The notes below the pieces were generated by a model, which saw only the letters and a program-made list of their open reading frames with translations, did no database searches and was not told where the DNA came from. From Pipra filicauda (lineage: Eukaryota > Chordata > Aves > Passeriformes > Pipridae), in the NCBI RefSeq assembly GCF_003945595.2, contig NW_024104420.1:680201-744200 (forward strand): a stretch of 64,000 bases of DNA, read 5' to 3'. Numbering within the stretch: position 1 is the stretch's first letter; every line of letters starts with the position of its first letter. The position numbers and the translations under genes were made by a program. Shown here one piece after another: positions 23,901 through 35,900 of the stretch.

Positions 23901-26900
23901 TATGGAGCACATACTGTATATAGGTTATGTGAAACTCAGGAGTGATGCTGCCTTAAAATGTATGGTAGGGGCTCACTTGTTACCTCTGAAGTTGTGAGAT
24001 GTTCTCTGACTTCTGCAACTGGAAAGACAGTGATCATATGGAGGGAATGAAAACAGCCTTTCTGCAGCAGTCCTCAAGAGCAAATTGCTTGTAAACTTTA
24101 AGGCAAATGATCCTTGCCAGATAATATTTTCTAACCAGTGAGAATCAGGAAGAAGGTGAAGCAGTAGTGGTCTCCTGCAAAGTTGTGTGGAGCTTATGTG
24201 GGCATTGTGCTTTCGTCTTAATGGAGCGATGTGTTTAGTATGCTTGTAGTGCTTTCTTAGCGCATACGGCATACATGAAAAATATGACAGGCTGAAAGGC
24301 ACAACACAGCAAAGAAAAATAGTCAAAAGATGGGAGAGAAGGGAAAGGTCGGAGACAGTTCTGTGTTTCTGTTGAAAATAAGAGGCAATATTAGAGATCA
24401 GAAACCACAATTATTTGAGAATTGAGGAAACACTGTTTACATGGGCATGCTGTGTTAAGATGCAAAGCACTTGCAAAGCAAGTCAAAAGGAATGCCAAGG
24501 GTGTAATACTGTCCTTAGTACAAGTTGTGTATCTTCGTGTACCTGTATGTGCTTACATAGATGCCTACAGCACAATGGGCTTGAACTAAGTCAGTCTTAA
24601 AAATCAAATATTACTTTTTGCCTTGGAAACATGCATTTGCATAAAAGAGGAAGACCTTAAAACTCATTGGGCCGTTATGAAGTGCTGATCTAGTTAGGTC
24701 CAAAGTCCAAATCCAATTTTTCAGTCTCTGAAATGGGGCTACTCAAAGTTGCTACTTTGTTCAGAATCCTCAATAAGCATGGTATATGTTTATGAAATAC
24801 AATAGTATTTTCTGTTTAAGTGTAAAAACTGTATGAACGTTGGAATATGCACACTGGAATATGAAGTAGTTACTTATGTGAAGGTGTTTTATGGACCCTC
24901 ATAAATAAATCTGAAGGCATTGCTATCTTTCTGCTGCAGACACCACCTGAACAGTGTAATTTTGCAAGAAACTCCACTAATTCTTTAAAGTAGCTTTTAA
25001 ACTGAGAAATACAATTCACTAGTTTCTAGAAAACCTCTTACAGATGAAATCTGCTTTTTATTTTTGAAAGGAATTAAAATGACACTCTTATTCTTCATGC
25101 AGTTAAACCTGAGGCACTTCCGACGAGGAAGGAGGAGGTCAAGTGCTGTTGTAGCACATACTGGATATACTCTGCATCAACAAGATCCCCATGAAGTTCA
25201 CAGGAACATTGCTCCTCATGCAAATGCCCTTTGTCACTTCCATATTGCTGCCAGTATCAACCCAGCCACAGGTAAGAAATGTGATCAATCTTTGCTGCAA
25301 AATGAACTGCAATTTCTGTTAGGTATGTATTCTCTGTAGAAGCTTAACAAATGTGTTTGTACAGTATTTACATGATCATGCAAAATTGCTAGTATGTTTG
25401 TTTCATTTATGCATGGAAGAACCTTCTACAGTAATGAAATTATTTGAATAAATTTTCTCTGCAGTAATCCTGTCTTTCATTTTGTCGTCTTTTAACTGAG
25501 ATTCATAGTGGTCTAAGATGGAGTAAAGTAAGTATTTGTAACTGGAGCTACAATTTACTGTGAATTGTGTATGATACCCGGAGTGCACTGATGCGATGAA
25601 AAATTTCCAAGCTGATTAAAATCAGTATGGGACACTAAGTGTGTGAAATAACTACATGTTCCACTACTTCTGTTCTGTCTCTGAACAAAACAAAACACGC
25701 CTTCATCTTGCATTCCATAAACTTTAATACTGTGTAGCACTCAAACAACATGTTGATAAGCTTTGAGGAAACTCCTCTATAGTTGCTAATATTTCTATTT
25801 TCATAATCTTTGTGTATGCTGAAAATGAAGGGAATGAGCATGTCTGCTCATTGCAAAACAGAATAGAAATGGCCTTTCATTAAGGTTTTACTGCTGTTAT
25901 GTGGTTTTCTGTGTCTAGACTTAAAGAACAAATGTATTATGTAATTCTTACCTTAAACTAGTTAAGCTCTGTCTTATAGTATTTAAAATTGTTTTTCTGT
26001 CTCTGCTGACCCTTGTTTGAAAGGCCAATTTTGATCTAAAGACATCCATGATGAGTTCATATTTGTAGCTGTACAGTCTTTGGTATGATTGTAAAGAACA
26101 AGTAGTTTCCATTAAAATTGCTGTGCTAGGCAAAGCTGTAAACCCTTTCTCCTCTAAGATTAATCTTCAACGTTTTTAGTATTGGTTCATTTGTTCATAT
26201 TTTAACAGAGAGGACTAGAATCACATTAAGCCTACCAGACGGAAACTTCTTTCAGTTTTGTGTTGTACCGTCAGTGCTATCCTACAGTGCTATGTCTACA
26301 GGAAAAGTCTCCAGTCATTACATGTATTACTACCCAATGTCATAGGGGAAAATTTCTTCAAAACTACTTGAAGATTTGTAGTTTTCTTCTGTACTTTCTC
26401 ATCTGCAGATTGCACAAGGAGCTAGATAACCTTTTCATGTGGCTAGCACATAATCTTTCACTTTTTTTTTTTTTGTACCTAGTCTTTTCTTATTATTTTT
26501 ATACACAATAGATAGTGCCGTGGTTTAAACCCAACCTGCCGCTGGGCCCCACACAACCACTCAACTCACTCCTCTGTCAGCAGGACTGGGGAGAGAATCA
26601 GAAGGGTGAAAGCCAGGAAACTCCTGAATTAATAGAGTTTAATAGGGAAAGCAAAACAAGGAATTATTTCACTGCTTCCCATGGACAGGCAGGTGTTCAA
26701 CCATCTCAAGGAGAACAGGGCCCCATCACACGTTAAGGGCTACTTGGGAAGACAAAACACCACCACTCCTTACATCCTCCCTTCCTCCTCCTTACCCCCA
26801 CTTTTTATGCTGAGCTTGATGTCTTGCGGTCTGGAATATCCCTTTGGTCGTTTGGGTCACCTGTCCTGGCTGTGTACTCTCCTAATTTCCCATGCACCCC

Positions 26901-29900
26901 CAATTTCCTCGCCAGCGTGGGAGTACAGAAAGCAGACAAGGCCTTGAGTCTGTATAAGCACTAACATTGCTCAGCAATAACGAGCAAAACCATCTCTGTA
27001 TTATCAATCCCGTGTTCAGCACAAATCCAAAACACAGTCCCATTCCAGCTGCTGCGAAGATGATTAACTACCCTAGCCAAAACTACCCAGCACAACTAAG
27101 TAAACTTTGATTTTGCTTTTAATAGCCTTTGCAATATAAACTCGCCTAACAGGAAATTCACAGAATGAGAATAAAAATAATTTTGAAAAAGATTAGAAAA
27201 ATATTTTCCTAGTTATTCAAAACTTGTCTTTGGCCTTTTTAATCGTATATTCTTTTTATATTATCTGTATTAATCTGTGTCTATTACTGTCTTTTGGATC
27301 ACTTGGTCTTTAACTCAGTTGCCTGGAAGGTAACAGGTTGTTCTTTAAAGTAACTTTAACATTCTAAATCTTAATTTGAAGAAGTATGTGTTCCTCCTCA
27401 CAGTCAAGTCCCTAAGTACGTCAGTCTAATGAGATTTTCTAAGTAGGCCTTTTTGTTTGCCCTTTTGAAATTGGATTTAATCTGAAAACCTAATTGTATT
27501 TCCTTTCATTTAATTTAAAACAAATCAGTCTGTGATCTCTCACTTGAAAATTTACCCTTACGACATTTTAAAATAGTCAATAAAAACTTAAGGCCAAAAC
27601 AGCTTCGCATTTTGAGGAATAATGCTGTCACATGTAAGAATAAATATAAAATTTCATATAGTATATGAAACTAATTTTCTTATAGTGACAAAATCCTTGA
27701 GACCTGCTTTTATATGATGGTGTTATTTCAATGGATATTCAGCTTGGGTGGAGTTCAGTGGAAGGAATAAACGGTGGTTACTACGACAAAATTGTCTCTA
27801 GGTAATTTCAGAAGAAGTTCTTCCATCCAAAGACATTAGTATTTTTCTGGAAAGAGTGATTGTGATTTATGAAGCAAGTAGAAATTCACTAGGGATAATG
27901 TCCAGAGCTGAGCATCAGTTAGAAACTGGTAATTTTGAGGTAGGAGAATGGGAAAAAAAAGTGATTTCTTATCTGAAGAGTAATCTTTTGAGATCACCTT
28001 ACTCAGCTTTGTGTTCCGAAAAGGGGTCAACAGAATTCTTCCCTCCAAGATCTGTTACTATCCATATGTATAATGCTATTTTTGAGACTGGCATTGGCCT
28101 GTTTAGGAAGACAGACTGTATTTCTGAAGTCATATGTGGCTCCTCTTGCCTCCTTCACCTGCTGCATCCCCTTCCCACAATAAAATTGCTGGCTGTCCTG
28201 GTAGTCCTTTTGTTTTATCTGTGTGCTCTTAGTTATAATTTTCTTTGACTAGATTGGAGGATTAGTAATTCAAAGCCATCATTGACTTTGATTAAAACCA
28301 ATAGATTTTGAGTGATTTTGATTTTTGAATCTCCCAGGACATGGAATTTAAGTAATAGGGAGCAGAAGGAGATGAGAATATACGTAGAGGCTTCTAGGTG
28401 AGAATTACATGCAGGTTGAGCTTTTAACATATTGCTTAACATCAGTGATTTGAGGAAATTTCGGTAAATCACCTAGCTGCCTTTTAGCTACGCTTAATTT
28501 AGATGATGTTACTCTGCAGCAGTCTGATCCTTGCTTCTGTCGCACACTTTATGATTACTGCTCTGTTTTTCACAGCAACGTGGGGCACTGGTTACCATCA
28601 AAGGGCAATGTCAAATAACAGAATCTGTCAGAATTAGAAATTCTGGAATTTTGTGATGGTATTACAGAGGGTGTCATCTGTTGACTGTACTAGTTTTTGC
28701 TTGTGTAAGCCTGTAGTCTTTGATTACAATGTATATCTGCAGCATCCATTGTGGACTTAATGTTGGAAATCATGCGTAAATTATTTGGGTCATACTGAGC
28801 TGTAGTAGCAAAAGACAAGGTAAATTAACCTGAATGTACAATGTTACATCAAGGAGATATAACATCGCAGGGCGGTACTGTGATCCTAAGGTAAGCATTA
28901 CAAAGAACCTCTCTGTGGAACATCTCTCGTGGTGGCTGAAAACAGATCATGCTGGTGAAAGGAATGGCAAGTGGCAATACACTACGTGTATTTTTTTCAT
29001 GACAGGGTTTCTGCTTAAAATAATTTCTCTAAAATGATTTTTTGACCAAACTACTTAGTTTTAAAAAATGTCAACATCTTTTTCTGGTAGATATCCCTCT
29101 ACTTCCTTCTATCACATCTCTGAGTCTTGGTGAAAATGAAGAAAAAAGTGGACCTTTTGTTGTGCACTGGCTAAACAACAAAGAACTTCATTTTACCTTA
29201 TCTATGGAAGTGTTTTTGCAACAACTTAAAAGGAGTTTTGAACATCATTCTCCTGAGACTAATACTGAGGAATCTAATCAAATGGATGGCAGATCAGAAG
29301 AAGGTAAAAGTTAGAGAGACATAGACTGTTTAGAAAAATGGCTTTCATTTTAGAAAGTAGTTTGTAATGTTCCTTCAGGTGAAGTCAGAGGTGGGCAACT
29401 TGACATGGAAGACATATTACAGTAGCAGTTTTATGCATTTTTTTCCCATATGCTGAAAGTACCTAAGTGACTTTAAAAAATTTCTATCTAAAAAAGCTGT
29501 TGGTTGGGGATTTTTTTGTTTGTTTAGGTTTCTTGGTTTTGTGGGGTTTTTTATGGTTGTTCTAGAAATTTTGAGTTAATACATGCTGAAAACTGCACTG
29601 TTTACTTAGGCTGACCTGGAGGCCTTTGCATAAAAGTGTTACTTTAATATTAAGGAAGCAAGTGCAATACTTTGAATTAACTTCCTTTTTTTAGATATTA
29701 ACATACACTTCATTTATATAGCTTTATTCTGTAACATAATACATTCATTTAATTTATATATTTTAGAGCTTGGTGCTCATGTTCTGTCTACGCATGCAAA
29801 AATTTGTATAAAATGTGGAAAAGAAAAATATTTCAAATTAAGGTGCAATATAAATTATTTTGGTTTATTAGACATTAAGGTTCATAAGGTCTTGTTATAA

Positions 29901-32900
29901 TTTTCATTCTTTTAGATTAGTTCTTTAATTTTAAAGTAGTTCTCATATGATTGTCTTATAAAAGGCCTGAAAGGTGCTCCAGTGCCTGAATAACACCACT
30001 TGTTATACTGCTAGTTTTGAATATAATATATATTTATATATCTCTGTGTTCTAGAAGCTGATGAAAATGGGGATGAGCAAAAAGGAAACCAAGAAAAGAA
30101 GGAACTGAGCGATGAGAAAGCTACTCCAAATTCAAGCCTTGTTCCTTTATCTTCTGCTATTATTGATCATGAAATTGAAGTTCTGCTCTCTGAATGGAGT
30201 AAAAATGCTGACATGCTATTCAGTATACATCCTATGGATGGTTCACTGCTGGTGTGGCATGTGGACTGGCTAGATGAATACCAGCCCGGCATGTTTCGCC
30301 AGGTGCAGGTACTTTATTTCTTCTGCATTGTACATAGTTACTCAGTGAGATGTATGATGAGACAATAACTAATATTTATTCTTCCTTTCTTAAAATTCCA
30401 GGTGTCATTTGTCTCAAGAATTCCTGTTGCATTTCCAACGGGTGATGCAAACTCTCTTTGCAGAAGTATAGTGATGTATGCTTGTACCAAAAATGTTGAC
30501 TTAGCTATTCAACAAGGCAAACAAAAGCCTCCTGGCCTTACGCGATCATCATCTATGCTTATCTCTTCTGGACACAGTAAAACAACCAACAGTTTAAAAC
30601 TGAGCATCTTCACACCTAATGTTATGATGATTTCCAAACATGCAGATGGGTCATTGAACCAGTGGCTAGTGAGTTTTGCTGAGGAATCTGCTTTTTCAAC
30701 CGTACTCAGTATTTCACATAAATCCCGATATTGTGGTCACCGTTTTCATCTTAATGACTTGGCTTGCCACTCAGTATTACCACTACTGCTTACAACCTCA
30801 CATCACAATGCTCTAATTTCACCAGATGTTGAGAATGCAATACAGGCAAATGATTCCTTGAGGTCTCAGGAGTCACCAGTAAGACTTCAGAGTAGAGCCA
30901 ATGCAAATGTGACATCCCAGGATCCCAATGCAGTTTACAGTGAACTTATTCTTTGGAGAGTAGATCCTGTTGGGCCTTTGTCCTTTTCTGGTGGAGTTTC
31001 TGAACTTGCTCGGATCAATTCTCTTCATGTTTCAGCTTTTTCTAATGTTGCGTGGCTGCCCACACTTATACCCAGCTATTGCCTTGGTGAGTTTTGTTTC
31101 CTGATTTGTGAAGTGTTTTAGAATAAAAGTAAATAACCTAATAATGCTTTTAAGTAGATAATATAGAAATACTTGAATGTAATGGAAAAAATGTTAAGTA
31201 TGGGTCCTTTACTTCACAAATTTTCAAGCTGCTGATACTTGGAAGTCCTTTATTCTTATGTGAAGATTTGCTGTGCTCTTCTGTCTTATTTTATGTATTT
31301 GTTTTTTTAGGAGCTTTTGCAGTTAAGTTCTTAAATACTAGTGCATTCTTCAGAGCACGCTGAACACTTAAAAGCTGAGGAAAGTTTAGCTCTAGTCTGC
31401 AAATGGGATTCTCATTTCCTTTAATATGCTTTGATTTGATTGCTGAGCACAGCATTAAACTTTGTAATTCTTGCTTGTGAATGGAAGTTAACATTTTTTA
31501 TGCTGGATTGTTTTTTGTCATAACTTCAAAATTACCTCTCGTCCAGAAAAAAAAGAAAAAAAGGAAGCAAATTAGTGTTTGAATAGTTGAGTACTTTTTG
31601 CCTTCCTGCTTTTCAGGTGCATACTGTAATTCTCCAAGTGCCTGCTTTGTGGCTAGTGATGGGCAGCATTTGAAATTATATCAAGCTGTGATAGATGCTA
31701 AGAAACTTTTGTGTGAGCTCTCCAATCCAGAAATTTCTGTAAGTAAAAAGCCATCTCAAGTTTTTGCATGTTAGAACTTCATTCAGTCTCACTAGGCTCA
31801 AACGTATTGGTAACTAAGCTGGTTGCTGAGGATTTCACAGGTGATTCTGCTTGTAAAAGCAGATAAGATAAAACTTTTTTTAGCCACTGTATATGATTTA
31901 ATCTCAAACTCTGCATATTGAGGCAGGCCAGCCTCAATATGGAAATTGATTGGAAAATGCCTCTGAAACACTTGCACTACAAGGAATAATACCTGTGTGT
32001 GTGCATTGCCATCCTAATGAAAAGCTGAGATGACAGTGCAGCTTGGGGAAAGGACAATACAATGCTAAATGTGGGGCTTTCCAGATATTCTTGTCACTTT
32101 TCACCCGTCCAAACCGTATGTGCTTTTGATAAAATGGGGAATATTACCTGAATAAAATGGGGAATATTCTTACTGAATCACAACCAGTGTATATTTAGTG
32201 CTTTAGTTAGCATTTGTGTAGAGATGTTGCACCTACCTAGCAGGCTGTGTCACAGAAATGCACAAAACTAAGTTAACAGACCACCCCTCTAACTCTTTTT
32301 AAACAGAAGTATGTTGGTGAAGTTTTTAACATCATAAGTCAGCAATCTACGGCTCGCCCAGGGTGTATCATTGAACTGGATGCTATCACAGAGCTTGTAA
32401 GATTTTCTCCTATACTCATTTTTCACTGTAATTAGCTTTTTTTAAAAAGTGTTAATAGTAAACGTGATACCTGTAGCTCTCTGTCAGGTAAAGATGAGGT
32501 ATTTAAAGACTGCTTGTGGTGTATACTTGCTCTTGTTTTCAGTAGTACCTGTAAGTGAAAAGAATGTGAGTAATGAAAGTGCATTTTCATGAGAAATCTT
32601 TCACTGATGTGTATAACTTAGCAAGTTAGAAGCTCTCGTGTTAGAGAGCTTAAGCAGTACATTCTGTAATGTTCTCTTCCTGTTTGTGTTTTTACTTTCT
32701 TAGCATGGCCGGAAAACACAGTTATTCCATGTTTTTCAAGAAGACTTCATTTTACATAACCAGGAGAACGAAATGCCTGCAAAGAACAATTTATCAGACT
32801 CTGGTAAAAAATTCTTTTTCATAGAACATTGAAATTTTCATTCTGCAGAAGAAAACTTCTTAATAAATAGCTTTTGTCATTTTAAGGTCAAATACCTTAC

Positions 32901-35900
32901 TTTGAGATCTTCAGAAGAATTTCTAGTCTAATGGAATTCACGGGTGTTTCACTTCCTCTGAGTTATGTGCAACTAAGTTTTAGATAAAGTAGTTTAAATC
33001 ATGAGATACCCCTTATGTAGTATATTAAACAGTCCCTTACTGATACCTGTCTTACATGAGGGGGAAGGGGTTTTAAATGTGAAGCTTGTAGTGGTAAAGT
33101 ATGACATAGAGAAATCTTACTGTATCCTATCATGGTGGATGTTCATCCTTTACATCAGCTAAATACTGCTCCTCAGGCCTTGCATGGTATAATAAATGGC
33201 AGACCAAATAATTCCCCCTCACTAGAATACTATAAGTAGTGTGTGGATTTGTAGGTCTTTGGGCAGATCTGAGTTGCTGTGGAATAAATGATTTGTTTTC
33301 CTTGGTGGAGTGAACCAGTGATTCTGTTATGTAGGCATCACAATTTTGTGGTGTTCTGTTCCAATGAAATAGTGTGGGGAAAAGAGAGTCAGAGTAAAGT
33401 TTGTAGTAAAATAGTAAAGGAAGTCCTGAATGAAAGGAAGCAAAGGCATGGAAAAGTGTCAAAAGGACCAAGGAACATACTGCCTGAACTTTATATTCAT
33501 AGTAATCATTTATGAATTGGCTGTTTCTACTTGAGGAAAAGATTTGGAGTAGTGGAGATAATCCCAGCCTTCAGCAGAGTTCAAAAAATGCAAATGAGAT
33601 GTTGAAAATTAGGCACAAAACAGAGAACAAAAAGAAGTGTTACTGTACACATAATTGTATGTTTACATCTTGAATATGATACACAAAAAGGATTTAAAAA
33701 GAAATATGGAAGACATTTGATCTTAGAAAAAACAACTGTATATATCTGTATGTGTTCTGAAGTTCTGCATGGATTGCTGCCATGTAAGGAATTGGGCTAA
33801 ATGGAAAATTGTAAATTAGTTCTGGATCATTTGCATACGTTCTAATCTGGAAGTATTTTCTAGTCCTTTAAAACCTTCTAAGTTTTTTAAAAGAACATTC
33901 TTTCATCTTTAATAATGCATAAAGATTGTTTTTAAAAAGAACAAATTAATTTGTTTTTCTGTAGTACCGTAAGCACCACAGTGTCAAACACACAGGGCAA
34001 ATACAGCTTATTCTTGATCATGTTTTATGTAGATACACAGCTAAAGAAGGGTTAGAGGAATCACGGAGGAAAGATGATCACTAAACTATTCCTTCTTGGT
34101 CCTAATGGGTTTACTTTGATACTAAGAAGGGAGAATGGCCAGGTGCACCGTCCAGAAACGGGCTCCTATTGATAGTACAACTTCTGTCCTCTTTTCTTGG
34201 TGTGAAACTATAGTAAATTAATTCTTGGGAAGAAGCATTGCATCTCTTGTGTGTTCCAGACTATATGTAATTGGCCTAGTCTATATATAATTGGTCTGGC
34301 TGGGTTGTGACCAACGAGCCTAGCCATTAGACCAAGCTAATGACTTTCAGAAATGTGGACAATGGCATTTCTTCTTTAGATATAATTTGTATAATTTTTA
34401 TGAAGGCCAGACCTCTGTAACTGTTACAGTTACCGCTAACAGATGGTTAAGAAACTGTGAGAGACAAACATGTAAAAGACAGAGGTCCAGAGCTGATCCA
34501 GCTTTATTATACACAGCAAAGTCACTCAAATATGTTGTTATCTCTAAAAGAAAACATTGACAATTCTTACATGAGTGCATCCATAATTGTGGTGGTTGTT
34601 AGTTGTGGTAAAATACTGAGAAAACTAAAGTAACAGTTGGATATAGTCAGACCATTGCATTTCAGTATTAGTTTGTGGTAGCTTAATGTGATTATTTGCT
34701 AGCCAGCAAAATTTAGTTCTGCTTTCAGGTGAATAACTCCTAAGATCTTCCTCTTCTTAATTTCATCAGGAAACCAGCAGAATGGATTCTCCGAAAAATT
34801 CTACTTGATAGTAATAGAATATGCTCAAAGCCGTTCATTACTACATATGTGGCACTTACATTTGAAGTCAGTTCCTGTCTCAATAGGTAAACTGTCTTTC
34901 TCGTATTTTCCTTTTAAGAAGTAAGTTACTATCTAGTAAATATATCTGCTGTTCATATATCTGCTGTTCAGTGTATTCTGAATTGTATTTCATCTTTTTG
35001 AAAAGAATCTACAGTTGATTACAAGCTTTTATCACAGCCCATTCTTTCTGGATTACTTAATCTTCAGAATGATGAAGCTTTTGGGATCAGCCTGAGCCCA
35101 GAGTTTGGTATTTCTTGTACATTCTAAGGGCAGAAATATTTAACTGGGTTAAACTTATTTAATATGGTCTAAGAGTCAAGGTGTTTTACTTTCATAATTT
35201 TTTCTTATGCAATTTTTGCGTTTACATGTTTTAATCTGGACCATGGTCTGAAGTGTCTAAGCATCAGTGATATCATCATAATTATAAACAATTTTGGTGT
35301 TCTGAAATCTGCTGGTTCTCTTTCAAACTACCAAACTACCTCTAAAACTATAAAATTTTAAAGTAAGCAAATAAGTATTATTGCAATTAATTTATAAAAT
35401 AGTGAGAATAAAAAAGATCCAAATTTTGTGATCTGGTTACATGATGAAGATATTACTGATAAGGCTTTTCAGCAAATGTGTTTGGCTATTCATGTTCCAA
35501 ATCCATCAAATTCAACTTCAGCTATTGAGTTTTATTTAAAAAAAAGGGAAAATTTATATTACGTAATCTCTGAGAACGTAATATACATTTTAAGCGATAA
35601 AATAAACTTGTAATAAAACTTTTCTGAAAAATAACTTTCCCCATTTTGTAAGGTAAGACATTGTGCTGGTTTAAAGGTAAACCAGCAGGGGAAATGAACT
35701 CAACTAAAAGGAGAGATTATAAATCAGAATAACAATTTAATAAAATAACACAATAAGTACAATTATACAGACAAACAGTTGGTTTCAACCCACAAAACCC
35801 AAATGTATAACCCAGCACCCTGCGGCATGAACAGAGTGGTGTTCTTTGGGCCCCCTGAGTCCAAAGGAAAAGGAGAGGGAAAAGCCTGTTGGTGAGAGTG

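Noticed and set aside
23973..24410. 145-codon minus-strand ORF in intron 8
   Set aside because: No recognisable domain, no splice or promoter context, and basic, low-information composition. Probably a chance frame.
28834..28891. Exon-like stretch with a CCTAAG|GTAAGC donor in intron 9
   Set aside because: No matching acceptor in a compatible phase and no DMXL1 similarity. Exon 9 joins exon 10 in frame without it.
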